A stretch of 17,495 nt of DNA, from contig JAWXBM010000128.1 of NCBI GenBank assembly GCA_034440115.1, positions 1 to 17,495 on the forward strand. Direction: 5' to 3'. The notes below the pieces were generated by a model. That model ran no database searches, was not told the DNA's origin, and saw nothing but the letters and a program-made list of their open reading frames with translations. Origin of the DNA: JAWXBM01 sp034440115. Lineage in GTDB: Bacteria; Pseudomonadota; Gammaproteobacteria; Xanthomonadales; SZUA-36. The translations under genes and the position numbers were made by a program. Shown piece after piece: positions 6,031 to 14,223 of this stretch (positions are counted from its first letter, which is position 1; every line of letters begins with the position of its first letter).

Positions 6031-8283
6031 ATGAGTGAAATAACCGTTTCCTTCTCCGACCACGAAAGGATTCCGTTAAAGGACTATGCCGAGAAGGCCT
6101 ATCTGGATTACTCCATGTACGTGGTGCTGGATCGTGCCCTGCCGCATATAGGCGACGGTCTCAAGCCGGTACAACGCCGCATTATCTATGCCATGAGTGA
6201 GCTGGGGTTGAGCGCTGCCTCCAAGCATAAAAAATCTGCCCGCACGGTGGGTGATGTGATCGGCAAGTTCCATCCGCACGGCGATTCGGCTTGTTACGAG
6301 GCTATGGTGTTGATGGCCCAGCCATTCTCCTACCGCTATCCGCTGGTGGATGGCCAGGGTAATTTCGGCTCGCCGGATGATCCAAAATCATTCGCCGCCA
6401 TGCGCTATACCGAATCGCGCCTCACGCCCTACTCCAAATCCCTGCTGATGGAACTGGGCATGGGAACGGTGGAGTGGCAGCCCAATTTCGATGCCACCCT
6501 CAAGGAGCCAGTGCTGCTACCAGCGCGCCTGCCGAATGTTCTGCTGAATGGCAGCATGGGCATTGCGGTGGGCATGTCCACCGATATTCCTCCGCACAAT
6601 CTGCGTGAAGTCGTCAGTGCCTGCATACGCCTGCTGGATGAACCCAAGGCCACGGTGGCCGAACTGTTTGAGCACATCAAAGGCCCCGACTACCCTACCG
6701 ATGCGGAAATCATCACCCCACCCGAAGAGCTTTTGAGCATGTATGAAAGTGGCGGCGGCTCGGTGAAGATGCGCGCCATCTGGGAACGCGAAGACAACGA
6801 GATTGTCATTACCGCGCTGCCACACCAGGTGTCGCCGGCCAAGGTGCTGGAGCAGATTGCGGCGCAGATGCAGGCCAAGAAACTGCCTATGGTGGAAGAC
6901 CTGCGCGATGAGTCGGATCATGAAAATCCAACTCGCCTGGTTATCGTGCCCCGCTCCAACCGGGTGGACCTGGAGCAGCTCATGAACCATCTGTTTGCCA
7001 CCACCGATATGGAGCGCAACTTCCGCGTCAACCTGAACATCATCGGCACCAACGGCAAGCCTCAGGTAATGGATTTACGCTTCTTGCTGAAAGAGTGGCT
7101 GGAATTCCGCATGGACACGGTCACCCGGCGTTTGAACTATCGGCTGGACCAGGTGGTCGACCGGCTGCACTTACTTGAAGGTCTGTTGATCGCTTTCCTC
7201 AACATCGACGAGGTAATTCACATCATTCGTACCGAAGAAGAGCCCAAACCGGTACTGATGAAAACTTTTGCGCTGACGGCTACCCAAGCCGAAGCCATTC
7301 TGGAACTGAAGCTGCGACATCTGGCCAAACTGGAAGAAATACGCATCCGTGTCGAACAGGAACAACTGGAAGAAGAACGCAAATCGCTGGAGCAGTTACT
7401 CGGCTCCAAGGCGCGACTCAAAACCCTGATCAAAAAGGAATTGATGGAAGATGCCGAGGCTTATGGTGACAAACGGCGCTCACCCATTGTTGCGCGCGAG
7501 TCTTCTCAGGCTTTGAAACAGGAAGACCTGGTGCCTTCAGAGCCGGTCACCATCATTCTGTCCAGGTCCGGCTGGGTGCGTTCGGCCAAGGGCCACGATA
7601 TTGATGCTGCGGCGCTGAATTATCGCGCCGGTGACGAATACCTGCACAGTGCACAAGGCCGCAGCAATGAACAGGCGGTATTCCTCGATTCTTCTGGCCG
7701 GGCTTATGCCTTGACGGCGCACAGCCTGCCCTCTGCACGTGGTCTGGGTGAACCTTTAAGCAGTCGCTTCTCACCGGCTGATGGCGCCGGTTTCCTTTAC
7801 TGTCTGGCGGGTGATGTACAACGGAAAATCCTGCTGGCCAGTTCCTTCGGCTATGGCTTTGTGACCCAACTGGAGAACCTTCACAGCCGCATGAAAGCGG
7901 GCAAAGCGATGCTTTCACTGGCGGGCAATGCATTGCCGTTAGAGCCAGCATCGGTTGATCCGGCCATTTCGAACACCGTGGTCTGTGTCACCTCAGACGG
8001 CTATATGTTGGCCTTCCCACTGGGAGATGTGCCAGAGCTGGCCAAGGGCAAAGGCAACAAGCTGATCAACGTGCCCCCCAAGCGGCTCAAGTCCGGCGAT
8101 GAACACGTGGTCGGACTGGCGGTTATTTCTGAGAAAGACGAAATCCTCATTTGGGCTGGGCAGCGTTATCTGCGCATGGGCGAGAAAGACATCGATCATT
8201 TCCGTGGCGAGCGGGCACAACGCGGCCGCAAGCTACCGCGCGGCTTTCAGCGTGTTACGAAAGTTGAGTTGGCCAAGACTTAG
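6031..8283 (+). CDS. parC: DNA topoisomerase IV subunit A
   Basis: ParC is the DNA-cleaving subunit of topoisomerase IV. At 750 residues it matches E. coli ParC (752). The catalytic tyrosine is Tyr126 in AAMRYTESRL. The quinolone-determining stretch HPHGDSACYEAMVLMAQPF keeps Ser86 and Glu90, equivalent to E. coli Ser80 and Glu84, so these target sites are wild type. The breakage-reunion domain runs to about residue 490, followed by a coiled-coil-rich segment (LEEERKSLEQLLGSKARL) and C-terminal beta-pinwheel blades, for example WVRSAKGHDID and GYMLAFPLGDVPE. The ATG at 6031 gives the usual N-terminus but has no clear ribosome binding site. It converges on sufS, with 5 bp between the two stop codons. 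Confidence 0.97.
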   Translation: MSEITVSFSDHERIPLKDYAEKAYLDYSMYVVLDRALPHIGDGLKPVQRRIIYAMSELGLSAASKHKKSARTVGDVIGKFHPHGDSACYEAMVLMAQPFSYRYPLVDGQGNFGSPDDPKSFAAMRYTESRLTPYSKSLLMELGMGTVEWQPNFDATLKEPVLLPARLPNVLLNGSMGIAVGMSTDIPPHNLREVVSACIRLLDEPKATVAELFEHIKGPDYPTDAEIITPPEELLSMYESGGGSVKMRAIWEREDNEIVITALPHQVSPAKVLEQIAAQMQAKKLPMVEDLRDESDHENPTRLVIVPRSNRVDLEQLMNHLFATTDMERNFRVNLNIIGTNGKPQVMDLRFLLKEWLEFRMDTVTRRLNYRLDQVVDRLHLLEGLLIAFLNIDEVIHIIRTEEEPKPVLMKTFALTATQAEAILELKLRHLAKLEEIRIRVEQEQLEEERKSLEQLLGSKARLKTLIKKELMEDAEAYGDKRRSPIVARESSQALKQEDLVPSEPVTIILSRSGWVRSAKGHDIDAAALNYRAGDEYLHSAQGRSNEQAVFLDSSGRAYALTAHSLPSARGLGEPLSSRFSPADGAGFLYCLAGDVQRKILLASSFGYGFVTQLENLHSRMKAGKAMLSLAGNALPLEPASVDPAISNTVVCVTSDGYMLAFPLGDVPELAKGKGNKLINVPPKRLKSGDEHVVGLAVISEKDEILIWAGQRYLRMGEKDIDHFRGERAQRGRKLPRGFQRVTKVELAKT

Positions 8284-8288
8284 TTCGT

Positions 8289-9551
8289 TCAGGAAAGCAT
8301 TTCCCGTGCGCGCTGGATTGAATCCAGCAGCACATCGATTTCGGCTTTGGTGTTATACATACCCAACGAAGCCCGGGCGGTAGCGGGCAAGCCGAAGAAC
8401 TGCATCAACGGCATGGTGCAGTGATGGCCGGTGCGCACGGCAACGCCGTAATGATCAATGATGGTGCCCAGATCGTGCGGATGCACACCCTCCAGAGTAA
8501 AGCTGAGCACGCTGGCTTTGTTTGCCGCAGTACCAATGATGCGAAGGCCCTCCACCGCTGACATTTTTTCGGTGGCATAACGGAGTACATCAAGCTCGTG
8601 CGCCGCAATATTTTCCATACCCAGCGCTTGCAGATACTTCACCGCAGCGCCCAGGCCAGCAGCTCCGGCAATATTGGGTGTGCCGGCTTCGAACTTGGCC
8701 GGCAATTCGTTGTATTCGGTTTTCTCGAATGTCACCGTGCGGATCATCTCGCCACCTCCCTGCCAGGGTGGCATGGCTTCCAGCAAGGCTTCCTTTGCCC
8801 ACAAAGCACCGATGCCGGTTGGGCCATACATCTTGTGCGCTGAAAGGCAGAAGAAATCACATCCCAGGTCCTGCACATCAACCGCGGAATGCGCCATGGC
8901 CTGTGCACCGTCGATCAGCACCGGTTTACCATAAGCCCTGGCCATGGCACAAATTTTCTTCACCGGGTTGATGGTACCCAGGGCATTCGAGGTATGAACC
9001 AGCGCCAGCAGCTTTACCCGTTCATTCAACAGGCTTTGCAATTCATCCAGCAGCAACTCGCCCTGCTGATTGATGGGTGCTACCACCAGTTCAGCGCCGG
9101 TCTGCTCACAAAGCATTTGCCAGGGCACGATATTGGAATGGTGTTCCATGCAACTGATCAGGATCTGATCACCTGCCCGCAGTATGGGCCGCAGATAACT
9201 CTGCGCTACAAGATTGATTGACTCGGTGGTACCTCGAGTGAAAATCACCTCGCGCTCACTGGCCGCGTTGATATGGCATTTCAATGCCGTTCTGGCATCC
9301 TCGTAAATCCCGGTTGCTTCCTGGCTGAGCTGGTGCACACCACGATGCACATTGGCATTATGCTTGCGATAGAACTGATCAATCGCTTCGATTACCACCA
9401 ATGGGCGTTGTGCTGTTGCAGCGGTATCCAGGTAGACCAGTGGCTTGCCGTGAACTTCGCGTGTCAGTATCGGAAAATCAGCCCGGACTTTTTCTATGTC
9501 CAGGCCGACTGCGCGCTCGTGTTGGATATTTTTTGCAAGTGTGCTGCTCAT
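8289..9551 (-). CDS. sufS: Cysteine desulfurase SufS
   Basis: SufS is a PLP enzyme that removes sulfur from cysteine as an enzyme persulfide for Fe-S cluster assembly, normally passing it to SufE or SufU. The 420-residue class V aminotransferase has the PLP lysine Lys240 in LSAHKMYGPTG, the EHHSN segment (136-140) and the active-site Cys378 in RTGHHCTMPLM, the short group II loop typical of SufS rather than IscS. The ATG overlaps the sufD stop as ATGA, and a GGAG eight bases upstream lies within sufD, so translation is probably coupled. This is the last SUF gene here: no sufE, sufU, sufA or sufT follows, because parC converges immediately. The sulfur-transfer partner must be encoded elsewhere. 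Confidence 0.97.
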   Translation of the reverse strand: MSSTLAKNIQHERAVGLDIEKVRADFPILTREVHGKPLVYLDTAATAQRPLVVIEAIDQFYRKHNANVHRGVHQLSQEATGIYEDARTALKCHINAASEREVIFTRGTTESINLVAQSYLRPILRAGDQILISCMEHHSNIVPWQMLCEQTGAELVVAPINQQGELLLDELQSLLNERVKLLALVHTSNALGTINPVKKICAMARAYGKPVLIDGAQAMAHSAVDVQDLGCDFFCLSAHKMYGPTGIGALWAKEALLEAMPPWQGGGEMIRTVTFEKTEYNELPAKFEAGTPNIAGAAGLGAAVKYLQALGMENIAAHELDVLRYATEKMSAVEGLRIIGTAANKASVLSFTLEGVHPHDLGTIIDHYGVAVRTGHHCTMPLMQFFGLPATARASLGMYNTKAEIDVLLDSIQRAREMLS

Positions 9552-10948
9552 GATTGCACTCCATCAAGTTCCGAAATGCCGGGCATGGCCGCATCCAATA
9601 AGACTTCTATTTGTTCTACCAGTTGGCGATCTGTCAAGCGGGCACCGATGGCGCGACAAAAAGCCCCGGTCAGCAAGCGCTGCGCATCTGCTTCGGCGAT
9701 TCCGCGAGTCTGCAAATAGAACAACGCCTGTTCATCCAACTGCCCGACCGTTGCGCCGTGACTGGCTTCGACTTCGTCAGCATAGATTTCCAGCTCTGGC
9801 TTGGTATTCATCTCAGCCAGATCAGACAGCAGCAGGTTGGCATTGGACTGGCGTACCTTGGAGCCATCCGCGCCCGGCCGAATAAAGGCCTTGCCATTGA
9901 ATACCCCTTTGCTGCGGTCACCCAATACGCCGCGAAAGTTTTGTTCACTAGTGCAGTTTGTGGCCTGGTGATCGGCGATTATGTGGTGATCGATGCAGGA
10001 CTCGCCGTTGCCAATAAATGCTGCCGCCATATCCGTGCTGGCACCCGGACCATTGAGTTGACAGTTGAGATCATTGCGCACCAGGCCACCGCCCATTTCA
10101 AAACCGGTGTAGCGGTAATGGCTTTCACTGGCCTGTTCCACATTGACAAACTGCAGTAGGTGTTGAAACTCCGATGCGCTCTGCACGCGCAAGTGATCGA
10201 AGCGGGCCGCTTCTGCCAGTTGTATCTGGCTCAGCAGATTGAATACGGGCTGTGCTTTCTGGTCGGTGGTCGCACTTGAAGGGTAGGTTTCCAGCAACTG
10301 CAATTGCGCCCCTTCCTCCAACAACACAAAAATCCGGAAATTATCCAGTCGGTTTGCTGCAGGCTGCAGCCACTCCAGATGCAGGCGGCCAGCATCCTTG
10401 CCTGCGGCCACGTGAATGATCAGTGCCGCTTCAAGACAGGCGGTATTGAGCGCTTCGAAAGCGCGGCTCGGCCCCTGGCAATTAACCATTTCAATCAGGC
10501 TAATCATCTGTCCGGATATTTCAGGGTCGTCAATTGCCTGGGGCAAGCTCAACAAACTCAAACCGGCGGGCAATGATTTAAGCACCTGATCAGATAGCTT
10601 CAGCTCTGAACCAATTTGAATCTGCAAAGAGGCTCCGCCGATGTCAGACAACAAGACTGCATCAGACTGCGTAACGCTGGACTTTGCTTCGCTGGCCAGG
10701 CCGGCGCCCAGTTCAGGCTGTGCGCTTTCCAGCTTTTGCAGGGAGAAGTACTTCCACCGCTCATCCTTACGACCAGGCAAACGACCCGATGCTGCCAGCT
10801 CAGCAGCAGCTTTCTGCCGTACCTGGTCCAGCCAGGCGACGCCGCTGGCAGAATTCTGCGCAGCCCATTGTTGCAACCAAACAACTGGCAGGGTTTGCAC
10901 TGCGTCCGAATGTTCTGCGTTGGGCCGCTGAGCACTGGCAAGTGACAT
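9548..10948 (-). CDS. sufD: Fe-S cluster assembly protein SufD
   Basis: SufD is the non-ATPase partner of SufB in the SufBC2D scaffold complex. The 466-residue protein has a variable N-terminal helical region (DERWKYFSL at 62-70) and the conserved C-terminal beta-helix, including DHHIIADHQATNCTSEQNFRGVL cut here to its core residues Asp320-His322 and Cys332, then ASHGATVGQLDEQALFYLQTRG. His397 corresponds to the E. coli His360 needed for cluster assembly, while the nearby E. coli Cys358 is replaced by Ala395. I placed the start at the ATG at 10948, with AGGAG ten bases upstream; an in-frame TTG at 10957 would leave the binding site too close. It starts 5 bp after the sufC stop and overlaps sufS by 4 bp. 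Confidence 0.95.
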   Translation of the reverse strand: MSLASAQRPNAEHSDAVQTLPVVWLQQWAAQNSASGVAWLDQVRQKAAAELAASGRLPGRKDERWKYFSLQKLESAQPELGAGLASEAKSSVTQSDAVLLSDIGGASLQIQIGSELKLSDQVLKSLPAGLSLLSLPQAIDDPEISGQMISLIEMVNCQGPSRAFEALNTACLEAALIIHVAAGKDAGRLHLEWLQPAANRLDNFRIFVLLEEGAQLQLLETYPSSATTDQKAQPVFNLLSQIQLAEAARFDHLRVQSASEFQHLLQFVNVEQASESHYRYTGFEMGGGLVRNDLNCQLNGPGASTDMAAAFIGNGESCIDHHIIADHQATNCTSEQNFRGVLGDRSKGVFNGKAFIRPGADGSKVRQSNANLLLSDLAEMNTKPELEIYADEVEASHGATVGQLDEQALFYLQTRGIAEADAQRLLTGAFCRAIGARLTDRQLVEQIEVLLDAAMPGISELDGVQS

Positions 10949-10953
10949 CTTAT

Positions 10954-11742
10954 TCAAGCTCCTGCTGCAGCGCCGTTGGACCCTGGCAAAGGCGCAATTC
11001 CACCTCGTTCCAGCCAGGTATAACCGCGCTCTTCCAGCTTGATGGCCAGGTCGGCACCACCACTGGCGCTGATTTTTCCATCGGCCAGCACGTGCACATA
11101 ATCCGGCACGATATGGTCCAGCAAACGCTGATAGTGGGTAATCACGATGATGGCCTTATCCGCTCTGCGCAGGCGGTTGACGCCATCGGCTACCAAACGC
11201 AAAGCATCAATATCCAGACCCGAATCGGTTTCGTCCAGTATGGCCAGCGAAGGCTCCAATACAGCCATCTGGAAAATTTCATTACGCTTTTTCTCGCCAC
11301 CCGAAAAACCTTCGTTGACGGCTCGGTGCAGCAAATCATCGGAAATATGCAGAATTTCCAGTTTCTCGCGGACCAGCTTGAGGAACTGCATGGAGTCCAG
11401 TTCAGGCTCACCACGGAATTTACGCTGAGCATTCAAAGCGGCGCGCAGGAAATAGGTGTTGTTAACACCGGGGATTTCCACCGGGTACTGGAAAGCCAGG
11501 AATATGCCCGAACAGGCGCGCTCTTCCGGGGCCATTTCCAAAAGATTTTCACCTTTGTAGAGGACTTCGCCCTGGGTAACCTCATAGCCTTCGCGGCCAG
11601 CGATCACGTTACCCAGAGTGCTTTTACCCGAACCGTTGGGGCCCATAATGGCATGCACTTCACCGGCTTGGACGCTGAGGCTCAGGCCTTTGAGAATTTC
11701 TTTTCCGCCGACTTGGGCGTGGAGGTTTTTGATCTCTAACAT
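10954..11742 (-). CDS. sufC: Fe-S cluster assembly ATPase SufC
   Basis: SufC is the ABC-type ATPase that drives conformational change in the SufBC2D scaffold. It is soluble and not a transporter. In 262 residues it shows Walker A GPNGSGKST (34-42), FQYPVEIPG in the Q-loop region (84-92), the signature FSGGEKKRNE (146-155), Walker B LAILDETDSGLD (167-178) and the H-loop His203 in VITHY. The C-terminus has a short low-complexity tail (PLPGSNGAAAGA). The ATG has AAAGGAT about eight bases upstream. A 381-bp non-coding stretch separates it from sufB, where a short spacer is usual, while sufD follows at 5 bp. Confidence 0.97.
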   Translation of the reverse strand: MLEIKNLHAQVGGKEILKGLSLSVQAGEVHAIMGPNGSGKSTLGNVIAGREGYEVTQGEVLYKGENLLEMAPEERACSGIFLAFQYPVEIPGVNNTYFLRAALNAQRKFRGEPELDSMQFLKLVREKLEILHISDDLLHRAVNEGFSGGEKKRNEIFQMAVLEPSLAILDETDSGLDIDALRLVADGVNRLRRADKAIIVITHYQRLLDHIVPDYVHVLADGKISASGGADLAIKLEERGYTWLERGGIAPLPGSNGAAAGA

Positions 11743-11763
11743 TCACTTATCCTTTGTGCGTAT

Positions 11764-11793
11764 CTTGTTTGCTTGTCTTGTTTGCTTGTCTTG
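11764..11793. repeat. 13-bp tandem repeat (2.3 units) upstream of sufC
   Basis: CTTGTTTGCTTGT occurs twice without change (11764-11776, 11777-11789), followed by a partial CTTG. It lies about 20 bp upstream of the sufC start, in its leader. The plus strand is T-rich, so the sense mRNA here is A-rich and probably unstructured, which may leave the sufC ribosome binding site open. Confidence 0.85.
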
Positions 11794-11852
11794 CTAGCGC
11801 TTCAGCGGGCAGGTGCCGAAAACTTATGTCAATGTCAGCCTCAGGCAACATC

Positions 11853-12030
11853 GTAAGCTGTACCCCAAGGAAGGCAGGCCAAGGGATTTCTTCGAAGGCA
11901 GTCGGCTGTCGGGAACAGCCGAGTAGCGCACACGACTGCATGGATGCAGGAGGTAGAGCAACGCAGGAGCGGTTTGCCGAGGGATGTCTTGAGCGTGCCT
12001 GAGAAGAAAACCCTTGGGCAGCTTTCCGCC
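11853..12030. mobile_element. Probable MITE/REP-like intergenic element splitting the suf operon
   Basis: The 381-bp sufB-sufC gap (11743-12123) holds a nested inverted-repeat structure and no credible gene. An arm CCAAGGGATTTCTTC (11879-11893) matches the reverse complement of GAAGAAAACCCTTGG (12003-12017) at 14 of 15 bases, with weaker complementarity extending about ten bases on both sides. Between the arms are a perfect 8-bp stem TCGGCTGT/ACAGCCGA with a 5-nt loop (11902-11922) and a perfect 5-bp stem CTGCA/TGCAG with a 4-nt loop (11936-11949). This is the architecture of a non-autonomous element or a large REP/ERIC-like repeat. The exact ends and any target-site duplication are not clear, so the limits given are approximate. 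A reading frame spans the whole gap but encodes a low-quality Cys/Arg/Ser-rich sequence. Confidence 0.6.
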
Positions 12031-12123
12031 GGGCTAAAGACGTACCAAGCAACACCTGGAAGCAACTGCCTGCGGCAGCACGCGACTCGAAGCTGAACCT
12101 GCAATTGGTCGGAGCTTGAAAAA

Positions 12124-13605
12124 TCACCCAACCGCCCCTTCCAGGCTTACTTCCAACAAAGCCTTCGCCTCAACCGCAAATTCCATCGGCAACTCGCGGA
12201 ACACCTGCTTGCAGAAACCGTCCACAATCATCGACACCGCATCCTCCTCCGAGATACCGCGTTGCAGACAATAGAACAATTGATCTTCACCAATGCGTGA
12301 AGTAGTCGCCTCATGCTCAATTTTGGCCGAAGGATGACCTACCTCGATGTAGGGGAAAGTATGCGCACCACAGTTTTTACCAATCAGCATCGAATCGCAC
12401 TGTGTGTAGTTACGTGCGTTCTCAGCCTTGCGTGACATCTTCACCAGGCCTCGATAGGAGTTCTGGCCATGTCCGGCCGAAATGCCCTTGGAAATAATCG
12501 TGCTCTTGGTGTTCTTGCCCAGATGAATCATCTTGGTGCCAGTATCGGCCTGCTGGTAATTGTTGGTCAGAGCAACTGAGTAGAACTCACCCACTGAACC
12601 TTCACCGCGTAAAATGCAGGATGGGTATTTCCAGGTGATGGCCGAACCCGTTTCCACCTGCGTCCAGGAAATGCGTGATCGATCACCACGGCACTCGCCC
12701 CGCTTGGTCACAAAGTTGTAGATACCGCCGATGCCGTTTTCGTCGCCCGGATACCAGTTCTGCACCGTTGAGTATTTGATTTTGGCATCGTCCAAAGCCA
12801 CCAGCTCAACCACTGCAGCATGCAATTGGTTCTCATCGCGCATGGGTGCCGTACAACCTTCCAGGTAACTGACCTGGGCGCCTTCTTCGGCAATGATCAG
12901 GGTGCGCTCAAACTGCCCGGTTTCTGCCGCATTAATACGAAAGTAGGTCGACAGCTCCATTGGGCAACGCACACCCTGGGGAATAAAGACAAAACTGCCA
13001 TCGGAAAATACCGCCGAGTTCAGTGCTGCAAAGTAGTTATCGCGGGTGGGAACCACCGTGCCGAGATACTGGCGCACCAGCTCTGGATGATCTTTTGCCG
13101 CTTCGGAGAAGGAGCAAAAAATCACCCCTGCTTTCTTCAGTTCCTTGCGAAATGTCGTGCCCACCGATACCGAATCAAATACCGCATCCACCGCCACACC
13201 AGCCAACCGCGCACGTTCATGCAAAGGCACGCCCAGCTTGTCATAGGTTTCCAGCAGCTTGGGATCAACCTCATCCAGGCTTTGCGGCTTGTCGGCATTG
13301 GATTTGGGTGCCGAAAAATAGGAAATCGCCTGGAAATCGATCGGCTCGATTTGCAGATGCGCCCAATGCGGCGTTGGCATTTTTTGCCAGTGGCGGAAGG
13401 CCTTCAAACGCCAATCCAGCAACCATTCGGGCTCACCTTTGCGCGCGGAAATCCAGCACACCACGTCCTCGTTGAGGCCGGGTGGCAGCGAATCGGATTC
13501 GATGTCGGTGACAAAGCCATGCTTGTAGCGGGCCTGGACAAACCTGTCCACCGCAGAGGGGCTGCCCTGTATCTGATCTGGTATTTGGCTTACTTCTCTG
13601 TTCAT
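12124..13605 (-). CDS. sufB: Fe-S cluster assembly protein SufB
   Basis: SufB is the main scaffold subunit on which nascent Fe-S clusters form within SufBC2D. The 493-residue protein (E. coli 495) has the family core: FCSFSEA (163-169), the FVFIPQGVRCP segment (205-215), YLEGCTAPM (247-255), the long beta-helix and Cys412 in NCGAHTFPYIEV, equivalent to essential E. coli Cys405, followed by EHEATTSRIGEDQLFYCLQRG from 430. I chose the ATG at 13605; an in-frame TTG at 13620 would add five residues, but the GGA ten bases before the ATG fits better. It is 48 bp downstream of the Rrf2 regulator in the same direction and is probably expressed from its promoter. The inserted element lies directly after its stop. 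Confidence 0.97.
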   Translation of the reverse strand: MNREVSQIPDQIQGSPSAVDRFVQARYKHGFVTDIESDSLPPGLNEDVVCWISARKGEPEWLLDWRLKAFRHWQKMPTPHWAHLQIEPIDFQAISYFSAPKSNADKPQSLDEVDPKLLETYDKLGVPLHERARLAGVAVDAVFDSVSVGTTFRKELKKAGVIFCSFSEAAKDHPELVRQYLGTVVPTRDNYFAALNSAVFSDGSFVFIPQGVRCPMELSTYFRINAAETGQFERTLIIAEEGAQVSYLEGCTAPMRDENQLHAAVVELVALDDAKIKYSTVQNWYPGDENGIGGIYNFVTKRGECRGDRSRISWTQVETGSAITWKYPSCILRGEGSVGEFYSVALTNNYQQADTGTKMIHLGKNTKSTIISKGISAGHGQNSYRGLVKMSRKAENARNYTQCDSMLIGKNCGAHTFPYIEVGHPSAKIEHEATTSRIGEDQLFYCLQRGISEEDAVSMIVDGFCKQVFRELPMEFAVEAKALLEVSLEGAVG

Positions 13606-13653
13606 TTCGTTATGTTCCAATCGTTCACTTTGCTCTGACTCAGTCGCTTCTGT

Positions 13654-14100
13654 TTACGGGGCATTCAGCGTGATGATGTTTAACCGCGCCCGGCTGGCAG
13701 TCATCGGCGCCGACATCTCAGCCAGACTGACATCCTCCAGCGCACGGGCCACCGCCATACTGATGCGCTGCCAGTTACCGCGCAGATTGCAACTGTCTTC
13801 TACGTTGCATAGCCCGGGTTCAGCACTGCATTCAGTCATGGCGATGGGCCCTTCAATAGCTGCAATCACTTCAGCTACGCTGATGTTCGCTGCGGGCCGG
13901 TTCACCCGATAGCCGCCATTGGCGCCACGAAAAGATTCCACCAGGCCTGCACTGGACAATTGCTTCAGCACCTTACCAGCAGTAGGAACTTCCACGTGTA
14001 TTCGGTCCGCCAGCGCGTGCGCGCTGAGCATTTCGCCTTCGCGGGTCAGTTCCACCATCAATAAAATGGCGTAATCGGTCAGTTTTGAGATACGCAGCAT
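13654..14100 (-). CDS. Rrf2-family SUF system Fe-S cluster regulator
   Basis: This 148-residue winged-helix regulator has the Rrf2 start MLRISKLTDYAILLMVEL, the recognition region (AGKVLKQLSSAGLVESFRG at 41-59, GGYRVNRP) and three cysteines, Cys91, Cys98 and Cys104, in the expected cluster-binding loop. The spacing is C-X6-C-X5-C, one residue longer in the first gap than E. coli IscR. It matches the group of SUF operon regulators found upstream of sufB in xanthomonads and other gammaproteobacteria. It most likely binds a [2Fe-2S] cluster and represses its own operon when clusters are plentiful; this is inferred from family and position. The ATG has AAAGAG about ten bases upstream. A 25-bp dyad lies 26 bp before the start. 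Confidence 0.93.
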   Translation of the reverse strand: MLRISKLTDYAILLMVELTREGEMLSAHALADRIHVEVPTAGKVLKQLSSAGLVESFRGANGGYRVNRPAANISVAEVIAAIEGPIAMTECSAEPGLCNVEDSCNLRGNWQRISMAVARALEDVSLAEMSAPMTASRARLNIITLNAP

Positions 14101-14126
14101 ATTCTGATAACTCTTTCTTGAGGTAT

Positions 14127-14151
14127 AAATAGTACCATATCAGTCCTATTT
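14127..14151 (-). promoter_or_regulatory. Putative operator of the Rrf2 regulator overlapping the suf promoter
   Basis: AAATAGTAC (14127-14135) and GTCCTATTT (14143-14151) form an inverted repeat with 8 of 9 pairs and a 7-bp centre, 25 bp in all, the size of type 1 IscR sites. It overlaps minus-strand promoter-like elements: TTGAAA (14149-14154) as a possible -35, and an extended -10 TGGTACTAT within the site. A repressor bound here would block transcription of the regulator and sufBCDS. The site also lies upstream of the divergent amgK and could affect it. Confidence 0.6.
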
Positions 14152-14223
14152 CAATCACCCAAGCAACAATTGGCAGCTTTGAAGGCCAGGATTAGGTTTT
14201 AAAGCGGGTCGCAATTGGGCAGA

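Noticed and set aside
10684..11739. 351-codon plus-strand frame antisense to sufC and sufD
   Set aside because: It covers two well-identified genes on the other strand, has no homology I recognise and reads as low-quality sequence; the codon pattern of the sense genes keeps it open.
11810..11850. sufC promoter based on a perfect TTGACA on the minus strand in the sufB-sufC gap
   Set aside because: No acceptable -10 box follows at 16-18 bp; the sequence there is GC-rich.
11747..12127. 126-codon minus-strand frame filling the sufB-sufC gap
   Set aside because: It spans the inverted-repeat element, overlaps the sufB stop, has a composition rich in Cys, Arg, Ser and Ala with no recognisable domain, and overlaps another frame of similar quality. 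It is best explained as translation of a repeat.
12820..13638. 272-codon plus-strand frame antisense to sufB
   Set aside because: It lies opposite the highly conserved sufB frame, lacks any domain signature and its His/Arg-rich composition is typical of antisense shadows.
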